Position numbers and translations under genes: made by a program. The notes under the pieces are model-generated. The model did not search any database and was not told where the DNA came from. It saw only the letters and a program-made list of their open reading frames with translations. Source: Castellaniella denitrificans (GTDB taxonomy: Bacteria > Pseudomonadota > Gammaproteobacteria > Burkholderiales > Burkholderiaceae_B). Taken from it: a DNA stretch of 64,000 nucleotides. Below are positions 50,267-58,573 of the stretch, piece after piece. Location: NCBI RefSeq assembly GCF_042653765.1, contig NZ_JBHSEZ010000029.1:124001-188000 (forward strand), given 5' to 3'. The stretch's first letter is position 1. Every line of letters starts with the position of its first letter.

Positions 50267-52246
50267 TCACGCTAAACCACGCTCCCGGCCAAATCCCCAA
50301 GACACTCCACCGTTGCGCACGGTGGCGGTGAGTTGCTGTCCCAGCCTTTGTTCGATTATTGGTTTCCACGGCACCAGGCTGAACCCCATGCCGTCATCGA
50401 GCATGGCGTAGCGTCCGCTGGCGAGCATGACGGAGCGCCGGTAGATGCCAGCCACGCGCTGGCCGTCGGACACGGGCCGATGCTCCAGGCCGGTGTCGGC
50501 GGCAATGTCCTTCGCGGCCTGCGCCAGCTCCCGGTTGCGCAGCGTGCCCAGCAGGTTGCGCGCCAGGATCACGCGCTGCCCGCGCCGCTCGGCCAGCCCC
50601 TGTTCGGCCAGGAAGTCGGCGCGCTGCTGCATCGCCTGCTTGGCCTCACCACCAAAGCCCAGGTCGCCCAAGCCCGAGCCGCCGTCGATCAACTGCTGAT
50701 CCAGCCAGGTCGCGCCGATGACGCGGGCCTGCCGCTCGATGGGCAGGTGCGATTTCAGCTCCACAGCCACGCCGCCCAGGCGCTGCGCGTCGTAGCGGCG
50801 GCCCTGCTCGGGCAGGTCGTCCGGCACTTTCCATAGCCCTTCGGCCACGCGCTCGACGATGCCCGCCCGGCGCAGGGCTTCCAGCCGGCGGACGTGGGCT
50901 GCGACGACTTCCTGCGGGTCGCGGCCCGGCGCGGCCTGCCCCTGCGCGATGGCGAGGTGATGGTCGGTGCGGTACAGGCCATCGCTTGCCAGTGCGGTGA
51001 TGTTCTTGTCGGCCGCGCGCACGTCAGCCGATCCCTTCACCTCCACCACGGCACCGGTTGGATAGTTCGCCAGCTCGTCGCGGGCGTTGAGTGCAACGTA
51101 ATGGGCCTTGCCGTCCACGCCGTCGATGACCAGATAGCCCCGGTCGCGCAGCTCGTCGGCCAGCCCCTTCGCGACCACGCGACCGAGAATGGTTCGGCCA
51201 TCGTCTCCCGGCTCGAACACCGCCAGCTCGCGCGGCTCGCCGCGCATGGCCCGCTGCATGGTGCGGATGATGTCGCCACGCTCGCCCAGGGCGCGCAGCG
51301 TCTTTTCGGCATCGGAATGGACAGCCCAGGTGCCGGGCTGCATCTCGTCGGCCAGACCCAGGCGCTGCAAGCGTTGCAGCCGGCCGATCAGCAGCAGGCG
51401 CTGGCGTTGCAGCCGCGGTTCGTTGAACCGTTCGATCTGCACTCGGACATCCTCGCCGGCTTCGCGTTGCAGCGTGCGATCCAGGCTTGTCCATCGCTCC
51501 TGCTCTACCTCGCGCTGCAAGGTCTGCTGGATCTCCAGCTCGGTACGCGGCCCCAGCCATTCGGTCGCCAGCTCGGCGGCGCGATGGCGGAAGCCATCGG
51601 CGATGTAGTCGCCCGCGATGATGAGGTCTTTGCCGGTGTCGTCGCGCCCGCGCACGACGATGTGCGTGTGCGGGTTGTCGGTGTTCCAGTGGTTGACGGC
51701 CACCCAATCGAGGCCCGTACCCAAGTCGGCCTCCATGCGGCCCATGAGGTGCCGCGTATAGGTGCGCAGGTCTTCCAGCTCCGCGCCATCCTCGGCCGAG
51801 AGGATGAAGCGGAAATGGTGTCGGTCATCGGCGCAGCGTTCCTTGAAGGTGTCGAGGTCGGCGGCATCGGTCTGCGGCCCGTAGGCTTGGCCCGGCTCGC
51901 CATCGCGGCCCACGCCATCGCGCTCGATGTAGCGCAGGTGCTTGGCGAGCGACTGCGGGCTGACCTGGCGCTGGTTGACCAGCAGGGTCTTGATGGTCAC
52001 GCGCCGCGACATGGGCGTCAGCTTCGCCCCGGCGAAGCGCGCCGCCGTGTGGCCGCGCCCCAGGCGCGAGCCGGGCCGCTGGCCAGTGCCCCTCCCGGTG
52101 CCCCCAGCCGTCCCAGGACGGCGCACCGAGGACTTGCCGCTGCTGGCCTTGCCTGCCTGCTGGAGCACCTTGGAAACGAAGCCCTGGCCTCGGTTCTTCG
52201 GGGCATTGGGGCGGATGCGGAAATCGTCGTCGCGGCGGTCGGTCAT
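50267..52246 (-). CDS. rlx: Relaxase of the conjugative element (DUF3363, RlxS/VirD2-like)
   Basis: A 659-residue relaxase that nicks oriT and leads the strand into the recipient. The N-terminal part has HHFRFILSAEDGAELEDL and the metal-binding histidine triad within VNHWNTDNPHTHIVVRG near residues 165-181. The long C-terminal DUF3363 region (about 300-650) is typical of Tn4371 and VirD2/TraI-type proteins. The ATG at 52246 opens with MTDRRDDDFRIRP, the family N-terminus. It is transcribed toward the cargo block. Confidence 0.93.
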   Translation of the reverse strand: MTDRRDDDFRIRPNAPKNRGQGFVSKVLQQAGKASSGKSSVRRPGTAGGTGRGTGQRPGSRLGRGHTAARFAGAKLTPMSRRVTIKTLLVNQRQVSPQSLAKHLRYIERDGVGRDGEPGQAYGPQTDAADLDTFKERCADDRHHFRFILSAEDGAELEDLRTYTRHLMGRMEADLGTGLDWVAVNHWNTDNPHTHIVVRGRDDTGKDLIIAGDYIADGFRHRAAELATEWLGPRTELEIQQTLQREVEQERWTSLDRTLQREAGEDVRVQIERFNEPRLQRQRLLLIGRLQRLQRLGLADEMQPGTWAVHSDAEKTLRALGERGDIIRTMQRAMRGEPRELAVFEPGDDGRTILGRVVAKGLADELRDRGYLVIDGVDGKAHYVALNARDELANYPTGAVVEVKGSADVRAADKNITALASDGLYRTDHHLAIAQGQAAPGRDPQEVVAAHVRRLEALRRAGIVERVAEGLWKVPDDLPEQGRRYDAQRLGGVAVELKSHLPIERQARVIGATWLDQQLIDGGSGLGDLGFGGEAKQAMQQRADFLAEQGLAERRGQRVILARNLLGTLRNRELAQAAKDIAADTGLEHRPVSDGQRVAGIYRRSVMLASGRYAMLDDGMGFSLVPWKPIIEQRLGQQLTATVRNGGVSWGFGRERGLA

Positions 52247-52703
52247 GGCTGCGCTCCCTGCAAGCTCTGGCGCGCCCGGTCGTGCGAAGCACGCGGATAT
52301 GCCTGCATTGGCGCGGGCCTCGCGCCCCACACGGCACGGTGGCGAAGCCGCTCCGTGCCGCGCCACCCCCATGTGCAGACAGGCTTTCGACGCGGCCCGG
52401 TGCCGCGTCCTTTTGTCTTGCCTTCCGCTTTTGCCCTTCGCTGGCGCTCCGGGCAGCGGCGGCCCGGCGGCGCTGCGCGAGCAGCCAGCGCGCCGGCGAA
52501 CGCGCGAACAAGCGCGATGAGGGCCGCAGGCCGGGCGCGTTCGAGGCAAGACGCCTGCACATGGGACGGCTGCGCCGGAGGCAGCGTGAAGTGCGGTAAG
52601 AATGCACCCGCACTGCACGCGCGACGACACGCCGACGAACAGCAGAACGTCACGCCCGATGGCACGACAAGATGCACGGCAACGTGCAGCGAGTCGGCGG
52701 CCA
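52247..52703. promoter_or_regulatory. Region upstream of the relaxase, candidate oriT
   Basis: These 457 bases lack a supported gene. Two interleaved inverted repeats lie at 52332-52367: CGGCACGG (52332-52339) with CCGTGCCG (52353-52360), and GGTGGCG (52339-52345) with CGCCACC (52361-52367). They can form alternative hairpins. Position directly before the relaxase gene and the hairpin structure are what is expected of an origin of transfer. The nick site cannot be assigned from sequence alone. Confidence 0.5.
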
Positions 52704-53291
52704 TCATGGGCGTGACTCCAGCCAGACCGGATGCGCCACGCCGATCACGGCGGATGCGCTGACCGGCCCGAAATACCGGCTGTCGAACGACGCCGGGTTG
52801 GTCACACTCAAGAGGAACAGTTCGCCGGGTTCAAGGCGGCGGCATTGCTGCCAGGATGGCAGCGGCCGGCGCCAGCGGTCAGCGGGCAGCACGGCGGCCG
52901 AAGGCACGCTGTCGATGCGGACAACGCGGCCAGTGATGCACACCTCCTGCGGCGCGACGGCGCCCACACGCTTGAGCAGCGGCACGCGCGCCGGCAGGTA
53001 GCCGCGCTGCGCAGCCAGCGCGGCGGCATCTGGCGGCAGCGTGGTCAGGACGATGCTGCCTACGGACAAAGGACGTGGCAGCGAGCCGGTGCCGTGCTCC
53101 TGTGGATCGACGCGATACCAGCCTACCGCCACGCTGTCGGACGGGTTGTAGATCAGACGCGGCATCGGATGCACGAAGGACGCCCAGGCCAGCGCCGCGA
53201 GGCCACAGGCGGACAGACCCGCCAGTACGAGGCGGGCGCGCAGGCGCGAGCGAGGACGCGGCGCGGTGCCGGCAGTCGAAACAGCGGTCAT
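52704..53291 (-). CDS. traF: Conjugative transfer signal peptidase TraF (S26 family)
   Basis: A 195-residue membrane peptidase. It has an N-terminal transmembrane segment (about 22-44), the catalytic Ser in YNPSDSVAVGWYRV near 58-60 and the catalytic Lys in VPLLKRVGAV near 104. In RP4, TraF trims and cyclises the TrbC pilin; trbC here lies 12 kb away in the same element. It overlaps the DUF2840 gene by 4 bases. Confidence 0.92.
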   Translation of the reverse strand: MTAVSTAGTAPRPRSRLRARLVLAGLSACGLAALAWASFVHPMPRLIYNPSDSVAVGWYRVDPQEHGTGSLPRPLSVGSIVLTTLPPDAAALAAQRGYLPARVPLLKRVGAVAPQEVCITGRVVRIDSVPSAAVLPADRWRRPLPSWQQCRRLEPGELFLLSVTNPASFDSRYFGPVSASAVIGVAHPVWLESRP

Positions 53292-53821
53292 GGCATCGCC
53301 CTCCCGGTCAGCCAGGCGGCGTGCCGTTCGGCCGTGTATTCGGGCAGAGACAAGCGCGCAGCGAGCCGGTTGGCGAGCGTGCGCCAGTACGCGGGCGAGA
53401 CAGCGGCGGGTGCGATGCCCAGCACCTCGATGGCGTCGATGCGCTCCAGCACGGCGCGCACCTGGTTCTCGCCCTCGGCGTGCAGCAGCAGGCGCGCGCC
53501 CGGCTGGACGCCGGGGATGCGCTGCGCCGCGTCCAGCGGCGTGCATGCCTGCATCACCATGAGCTGCCAGCGCACGGTGCCGTAGTCGTTGGCCTGCCAG
53601 CGGATGCGGCAGAACATGGCGCCCGGCAGGAACACGGCGCAGCGCCGCCAGCGGTCGAGCTGGTGCGTGCGCGCAGGTTCGCCGAAGCGCAAGTAGAGCT
53701 TGAAGCGTGGTTCGATGTAGGCCAGCGCCACGCGCGTCAGCGGCGCGCTGGCCGGCCGGCCGGAAGGTGCTGCGAGCGCAGCCGTGGCCGCGCCAGCGGC
53801 AGGCGAAGCGGATGCGGTCAT
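53288..53821 (-). CDS. DUF2840 protein
   Basis: A 177-residue soluble protein of the DUF2840 family, with LTRVALAYIEPRFKLYLRFGEP and RCAVFLPGAMFCRIRW as conserved parts. It is found between traF and the partition genes in Tn4371-like elements. Function is unknown. It overlaps both neighbouring genes by 4 bases. Confidence 0.85.
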   Translation of the reverse strand: MTASASPAAGAATAALAAPSGRPASAPLTRVALAYIEPRFKLYLRFGEPARTHQLDRWRRCAVFLPGAMFCRIRWQANDYGTVRWQLMVMQACTPLDAAQRIPGVQPGARLLLHAEGENQVRAVLERIDAIEVLGIAPAAVSPAYWRTLANRLAARLSLPEYTAERHAAWLTGRAMP

Positions 53822-54102
53822 GGAGTGTTCTCCCTGCGGTGTTCTGGAAACTCGCGCTCCAGCAGGCCGCGCAGCAGATCGGCCACGGTCACGCCTTGCG
53901 TGAAGGCCGACACCTTGATGCGCGCCCGCATGGCGGGCGTGATGTCGAGGGTCAGGCGAGCCGTGTAGAGGTCGCCCTTGCCCAGCGCATCGGCGTCGCC
54001 TTGGCGAATCCACGCCTCGGCGTGCGGATTCGCGGGCGGACGCGCGCCGATGCCGACGCGCTTGGCCGTGCGTTTGCTGTTCGGTGGCGGCTTCGTTGTC
54101 AT
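53818..54102 (-). CDS. Small RHH-type partner of ParA
   Basis: A 94-residue basic protein. The C-terminal half (about 45-90) reads YTARLTLDITPAMRARIKVSAF and then GVTVADLLRGLLERE, a ribbon-helix-helix fold as in ParG-like centromere-binding proteins. It is encoded directly after parA with a 4-base overlap. A role as ParA partner in segregation or copy stability of the element is inferred. Confidence 0.8.
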   Translation of the reverse strand: MTTKPPPNSKRTAKRVGIGARPPANPHAEAWIRQGDADALGKGDLYTARLTLDITPAMRARIKVSAFTQGVTVADLLRGLLEREFPEHRRENTP

Positions 54103-54737
54103 GCCGGCCACCACAGCAGTTCGTCCACCAGCGCGGTGATTTCGCGCGCGGCGGCGCTGTCCGGCGCCGTCTCGCGTGCAAGCCGGCCAGCGGCAACGCT
54201 GTCGGCGAACACGATGCGCTGATGCACTTCCGCGTGCAGCGCAGGAAGCGGCTGGTCGGCCAGCGCCTGGCGCGCTTCGCGCCCGATCACGGTGGTACTG
54301 ACGCGCCGATTGATGACGAAGGCCGCGCGCAGCGCAGGCCGGAACACCTGCGCCTCGCGAATCAGCGCCACCATCTCGGCGCTGGCCCACAGGTCGTAGG
54401 GGCTGGGCTGCACGGGGATCAGCACGTGCTCAGCCGCCAGCAGCGCGGAGCGTGCCAAGGCGGCGATGCGCGGCGGCCCGTCGATGACGACGTGATCGGC
54501 CCGCCTGGCGAGTTCTGGCGCTTCCTGATGCAGCGTTTCACGCGCAAGACCCACGGCGCTGAACAGCCGTGGCAAGCCTTGCTGGCTTCTGCGCTGTGTC
54601 CAGTCCAGCGATGAACCCTGCGGGTCGGCGTCCAGCAGAACGACGTGTTGGCCGCGCATCGCCAGCTCGCCGGCGATGTGGGTGGCGAGCGTGGTCTTGC
54701 CCACGCCGCCTTTCTGGTTGAGCAGAGCGACGATCAT
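54099..54737 (-). CDS. parA: ParA-family partition ATPase
   Basis: A 212-residue P-loop ATPase with the deviant Walker A NQKGGVGKTTLA near residues 7-18, LLDADPQGSSLDW near 36-48 and Walker B-like VVIDGPP. It lacks an N-terminal HTH, so it is the small type Ib ParA paired with an RHH partner, which follows directly. The start at 54737 gives the compact MIVALLNQ N-terminus; upstream codons are unconserved. Confidence 0.94.
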   Translation of the reverse strand: MIVALLNQKGGVGKTTLATHIAGELAMRGQHVVLLDADPQGSSLDWTQRRSQQGLPRLFSAVGLARETLHQEAPELARRADHVVIDGPPRIAALARSALLAAEHVLIPVQPSPYDLWASAEMVALIREAQVFRPALRAAFVINRRVSTTVIGREARQALADQPLPALHAEVHQRIVFADSVAAGRLARETAPDSAAAREITALVDELLWWPA

Positions 54738-54902
54738 GGCCTGGCCCTCCGTGTTGGAAAGCCGGGCTGTTGCTGCTGCGTTTGTGGCCGCGTGGCGGTT
54801 GTCCACCGCAGCGGCGCTTCCCTACTAAAAGTTAGAGAAATGAAGTTAGGGAAGTTAGAGGACGCGCAAACCCAGTGCTGGCGCGGGTTCGCGGCCGATC
54901 GG

Positions 54903-54967
54903 CACGCCTGATAGCACGATAGTCCCACGCCTGATAGCACGATACCCCGCACGCCTGATAGCACGAC
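54903..54967. repeat. Three direct iteron-like repeats
   Basis: CACGCCTGATAGCACGA occurs at 54903, 54926 and 54950, that is every 23-24 bases (two helical turns), with the first two copies extended by T. The array lies between the repA stop and parA. Iterons of this size bind plasmid replication initiators, and a RepA-type gene is adjacent, so this may be a replication origin or autoregulatory site. Confidence 0.8.
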
Positions 54968-54990
54968 ACCATTCACAGGTTTTCCCCGAG

Positions 54991-55848
54991 TTATCCCCGT
55001 GCCGTCTGCGGCACGGGCCGGAACGTCAGCAGTTCCATGCCGTTGTCCGGCATCCTCTCGATGCCCAGGACGTAACCGGGCAGCGACTGCCGCGCGACCA
55101 GCGCGCGCAGGTCGCAGGCGAAGTCGTAGGGCTTCGCAGTGCTGCCGGACTTCTGGTGCAGGTAGCGGAAGTCGAATTGCCAGCCGTATTCCTGCTTGCC
55201 GCCGTGCTTGCGTACCAGCCGGTACAGCCACCGCTCGATGCCGCCCGTGAGCCGGAAGTACGCCGGGTCGATGGTCAGCACCAGGGCGGCGTCGAGCACG
55301 CCCGCATAGAACCAGTCCGGCAGAATCAGCTCGATGCCCAGCGGTGTGCCGCTGGCGTCGGCCAGTTCCTTCCATTCGTTGATCCACGAGAAACGGTGCA
55401 GGCGCCGCCCGGTCGTCTCGCGGATGGACGTGGCCACCGTGGTCGATTGCAGGCGATCCAGCGCAGCCTTGAGGCGCTGGTAGTCGCGCAGCGACTTGCC
55501 GCGTCCGATGAAGCGCAGGATCTCGTAGGGCGTGGCGCGCATCAGCCGCGACGGCCGCAAGCCCGCGTCCTTCGCTTCCACGATCTGCGAGGCCGCCCAT
55601 ATCAGCACGTCCGCATCCCAAATCGTGGCGATGCCGTGCTCCTGCGTGCCCTCTACGCGGATCGTCACATTGCCCGCGCGGAAGTCGATGGGCTTGACCC
55701 GCTTGGACTTGCCGAGCGAGAAGAACGGATAGGCCATCAAATCCTGGCTGTCGCGCGGCGCCATGTCGCCGGGCAGGGCGCGGAACAGGTCGAGCTGTTC
55801 GCGCTCCTGCAACGGCCGCTGCCGGGACGGCAGCGCGGTGCTGGACAT
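54991..55848 (-). CDS. repA: Replication initiator protein RepA (RPA family)
   Basis: A 285-residue protein of the replication initiator A family (PF10134 type) with the start QLDLFRALPGDMAPRDSQDLMAYPFFSLGK and the block RLMRATPYEILRFIGRG near 100-116, given by parts. Such genes occur in Tn4371-like elements and may permit replication of the excised circle. Iterons follow directly downstream. Confidence 0.9.
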   Translation of the reverse strand: MSSTALPSRQRPLQEREQLDLFRALPGDMAPRDSQDLMAYPFFSLGKSKRVKPIDFRAGNVTIRVEGTQEHGIATIWDADVLIWAASQIVEAKDAGLRPSRLMRATPYEILRFIGRGKSLRDYQRLKAALDRLQSTTVATSIRETTGRRLHRFSWINEWKELADASGTPLGIELILPDWFYAGVLDAALVLTIDPAYFRLTGGIERWLYRLVRKHGGKQEYGWQFDFRYLHQKSGSTAKPYDFACDLRALVARQSLPGYVLGIERMPDNGMELLTFRPVPQTARG

Positions 55849-55874
55849 GGCGATGGCCTGCTGCGCACCGCCGA

Positions 55875-56156
55875 TCAGCGCGCACGGCTGTCAGCCGAGT
55901 GGTGCTCGGCGTATTCGGGATCGGAGGTCGTCTCGAAGCTGCGGTCGGCGGCCCAGGCATCGAGGTCGGCCACGGCGTACATGACGCGCCGGCCGAACTT
56001 GCGAAAGCGCGGGCCGCCGCCGATCACGCGCTGCTTTTCCAGCGTGCGCGGCGACAGCCGCAGGTACTCGGCGGCTTCATCGTTGGTGAGGTAGCGTTGG
56101 GGCTGTGCGGCAGCGGTCGAGACAGTGGCGGCAGGCCGCAAGGGAGCGGGACGCAT
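55875..56156 (-). CDS. Helix-turn-helix protein (AlpA/excisionase-like)
   Basis: A 93-residue protein with a MerR-type HTH_17 motif (YLTNDEAAEYLRLSPRTLEKQR), followed by FRKFGRRVMYAVADLDAWA. This family covers excisionases and AlpA-type activators of mobile elements. GGAGG lies 8 bases before the ATG at 56156, deciding the start. It lies upstream of repA and may control it or aid excision. Confidence 0.88.
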   Translation of the reverse strand: MRPAPLRPAATVSTAAAQPQRYLTNDEAAEYLRLSPRTLEKQRVIGGGPRFRKFGRRVMYAVADLDAWAADRSFETTSDPEYAEHHSADSRAR

Positions 56157-56239
56157 GGTGTGAACCTCCATCGGTTGAAAGCGCCCGGTCACACAGCGCG
56201 ACCGGATGGAGGCAGTCTCAGAAAACCAAGCTGTCCTGC

Positions 56240-56998
56240 TCAGGGCCGTTTTGCGTCGTCCTCAAAACGACCCTTCTCAAGCGGCGGAAGCTGTGCTAGG
56301 TGGCGATAGCCGCCGCGCATCAGCGCATCGCCGCGCCGCACCAGGCGGCGCACCTTCGAGCGCAGGCCACCGTCGCTGTACCAGTCGGCCACAGCGTCGG
56401 CACCGAACAGTCCTTCGCCCACATCGCGCAAGGACGCGCCCGCCAGAGTCGCGTCGAGCGCCTGCAAGGTGTGCAGCTCCAACAGCGCGGAGGGTGTTGG
56501 CCTGGGCGTGGTGGCAGCGAAGGCCGTGCCGGACGCATGACCGCGCACAGCCGCGGCAGTGCCGCCCCGCCGGGCATAGGCCACGGCCATGCCGTCTTCC
56601 AGACCGGGCGCCAGGGCAAAGCGCAGGCAATGGCCTGGGCTGCGTGCGATCAGCGCCAGCTTCTTGCCGTCGTGGAATAGCTGTTTGTGGCCTGGGATGT
56701 GCCAGAACGCGAAGGCGGTGGCATCCTGCGGCGGATCAGTATCGGGGTAGAGCTGCACCACGGCGGCATGGCCGGGCAGCCAGGCCGGATGCGCGTCGCG
56801 CGCATCCAGGGCGGGGTCTTCCAGCAGGCGCAAACCCCAGCGATGCGCTTCAGGTCGGCGGTGACGGCGCAGCCAGTCGAGCCGGTAGTCGGGATGCCTG
56901 CGCAGGTATTCCCAGGCCAGTGCGAGCGCATCCAGCCACAAGACGTAGAGGTATGCCGCAGTTGGATACCAATGCGTGACGTGATGGGGATCGACCAT
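56240..56998 (-). CDS. DUF2285 protein of the element
   Basis: A 252-residue protein. The N-terminal part (HWYPTAAYLYVLWLDALALAWEYLRRHPDY) matches the DUF6499 segment and the C-terminal part (about 150-240) matches DUF2285. Such proteins are regularly encoded near repA in Tn4371-type elements. Function is unknown. An in-frame GTG or ATG upstream was not needed. Confidence 0.82.
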   Translation of the reverse strand: MVDPHHVTHWYPTAAYLYVLWLDALALAWEYLRRHPDYRLDWLRRHRRPEAHRWGLRLLEDPALDARDAHPAWLPGHAAVVQLYPDTDPPQDATAFAFWHIPGHKQLFHDGKKLALIARSPGHCLRFALAPGLEDGMAVAYARRGGTAAAVRGHASGTAFAATTPRPTPSALLELHTLQALDATLAGASLRDVGEGLFGADAVADWYSDGGLRSKVRRLVRRGDALMRGGYRHLAQLPPLEKGRFEDDAKRP

Positions 56999-57306
56999 GA
57001 CGCAACCTCCCGCGAACAGGACTCGCCGCCACGGCAGGGCTACGCGCTACATCGCCATCGTCAGAACGTCATGGGTCAAAAAGTGGATGGGGGCTGTCAA
57101 GACCGATTGGCTCCGATGCGTTGCGGTATTCGTCTCAATGCTGCGGCGGCAGCGCCCCAATGTGGGGTGCCATACAAGCCAGCCTGCCGCAGCCCGCGCC
57201 GGGCATCATCTCTATTTGGATCAGATTGGTGCGGCTACGCCGCAAGAATCTCGATTGAGACCTATCCGGTATGACATCAGACTGAAAAAGTCACAGTAGG
57301 CCGTAT
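56999..57306. other. Non-coding stretch between DUF2285 and DUF2958 genes
   Basis: No supported gene. Short ORFs here have no recognisable domain and unlike codon use. It should contain the promoter for the DUF2285-HTH-repA unit. No repeats were recognised. Confidence 0.5.
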
Positions 57307-57654
57307 TCAGTCCGGGATTGCTCCGTCACGCTCGGCCAGCCGGGTGTATTCCGACAGCGTGCGCGTGGGGCGGAAATAGAGGTCGCGCATCACGGGCTGC
57401 TGGCGCGGCCCGACGATGCCGGCTAGCTCGGACAGCTTGACGGTTCCCGGCGTCGGCATTCCGATTCCCAGGTCGATGAGTCCCCAGGCGGTGTCGCCAT
57501 CGGCGGGATCGAGTGCGGCCAACAGCCAGGTCACATGCGCGTCCGGCGTGAACAGCCGCACCACGGGCACCGGGTCGATGACCCGGCCAGCGGCACGGGC
57601 CTCGCCGTTGGCGAGCAGTTGCTCGCGCTCGCCCTCGGTGGTGAGTGCGTTCAT
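57307..57654 (-). CDS. DUF2958 protein
   Basis: A 115-residue protein of the DUF2958 family with VVRLFTPDAHVTWLLAALDP, GLIDLGIG and MRDLYFRPTRTLSEYTRLA. These are conserved in proteins found on ICEs and plasmids. Function is unknown. The ATG at 57654 gives the typical short N-terminus; longer in-frame extensions are unconserved. Confidence 0.85.
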   Translation of the reverse strand: MNALTTEGEREQLLANGEARAAGRVIDPVPVVRLFTPDAHVTWLLAALDPADGDTAWGLIDLGIGMPTPGTVKLSELAGIVGPRQQPVMRDLYFRPTRTLSEYTRLAERDGAIPD

Positions 57655-57812
57655 GGCCGCAATCCCGTCGTCGCTGTCCAATGCCGCCGAACCGCATCCT
57701 CGCTTCTGCGTATAGACGTGAAAGCGCAAGCCCACGAACCCGCAGAAGCGTAAAAGCCCGGAAGCGCAATGGGGGAAGTCAGGAAAGGCACGAAGGCGAT
57801 TCTCCGGGTCTG

Positions 57813-57839
57813 ACGGAATCCGAGAAAGCGGATTTCCGT
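57813..57839. promoter_or_regulatory. Near-palindrome before the XRE gene
   Basis: ACGGAATCCG and CGGATTTCCGT form an inverted repeat with one extra T around AGAAAG. It lies between the divergent DUF2958 and XRE genes, 83 bases before the XRE start, and could be the XRE operator. The link is positional only. Confidence 0.4.
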
Positions 57840-57921
57840 AAAAGAACAAACAAGGGTCGGAGGCGATATTGAGTTAAAGATAACGTGGTTTTAATTGTGT
57901 TGCGACTTGACGCTTCTGTCT

Positions 57922-58212
57922 ATGCAGAAGCGATCCATCCAGCGCGGCCGACCAGCGGGCGCCACCACCTTCGACGCCGAGCTGGCGCAAGCCTTCGGCG
58001 CAGCGGTGCGCGCGTTGCGGACGGAGCGCGGGATCGCACAGGAATCACTGGCGAACCTCGCCGGCATCGAGCGTTCACACATGGGCAAGATCGAGCGCGG
58101 CGAGCACATGCCCACGCTTGCGATCATTTTCAAGATCGCAAGCGCGCTCGATTGCAGTACGGCAGTGCTGATGACCGCGACGGAAGGCCAACTCGCGGTC
58201 GCCGAGAAGTAG
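57922..58212 (+). CDS. XRE-family transcriptional regulator
   Basis: A 96-residue DNA-binding protein with a Cro/C1-type HTH (about 27-82): FGAAVRALRTERGIAQESLANLAGIERSHMGKIERGEHMP, given here as conserved order of helices, with typical IERGEHMPTLAII. It is the only element gene on the plus strand in this part and likely a repressor of element functions. The ATG at 57922 is used; a TTG at 57895 is also in frame. Confidence 0.88.
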   Translation: MQKRSIQRGRPAGATTFDAELAQAFGAAVRALRTERGIAQESLANLAGIERSHMGKIERGEHMPTLAIIFKIASALDCSTAVLMTATEGQLAVAEK

Positions 58213-58223
58213 GCCGGAAAGGG

Positions 58224-58245
58224 AGCGCCCCGCCGCAATAGGCGG
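58224..58245. repeat. 22-bp inverted repeat, left copy
   Basis: AGCGCCCCGCCGCAATAGGC plus GG is the exact reverse complement of 59113-59134. The pair brackets the DUF736 gene and a non-coding stretch. Each copy also has internal GC-rich symmetry. Confidence 0.75.
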
Positions 58246-58258
58246 AGCGCTGCGGCGG

Positions 58259-58573
58259 TCACGCCGCCTGGGGCTTGCTGCGCGACCAGATCAGGTCGTG
58301 CGTGCCGTCCTCACCTTCGATCAGGCGGGCATAGACCGGAGCCGGGAACGAAGGATCGTCGAGGGTCACGGACAGGTAATCGCGCCCGGCCTCGCTTGTC
58401 TTCTTCCACGCCGCGCCGATGTCGTGGCCGGCGGCCTGGAGGCGGAAGTCGGGGGCGTTCTCGCTGCTGCCCTTGTCGTTGGGAACCAGCTTGACCTTGA
58501 CGTTGAGTGTCAGGGTGCGAAGCGTGCCGGTGAAGCCGTCTTTGTCTGCGGTGAAGGTGCCGATGTTGGCCAT
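58259..58573 (-). CDS. DUF736 protein
   Basis: A 104-residue protein with the DUF736 pattern: MANIGTFTADKDGFTGTL, then KVKLVPND, APDFRL and ending YARLIEGEDGTHDLIWSR. It is common on ICEs and plasmids of proteobacteria; function is unknown. CGAAAGGAGAAAAC before the ATG is a strong ribosome site. Confidence 0.9.
   Translation of the reverse strand: MANIGTFTADKDGFTGTLRTLTLNVKVKLVPNDKGSSENAPDFRLQAAGHDIGAAWKKTSEAGRDYLSVTLDDPSFPAPVYARLIEGEDGTHDLIWSRSKPQAA

Noticed and set aside
56997..57299. 100-residue plus-strand ORF between DUF2285 and DUF2958 genes
   Set aside because: No recognisable domain, no ribosome site, odd composition; it covers the likely promoter region of the minus-strand unit.
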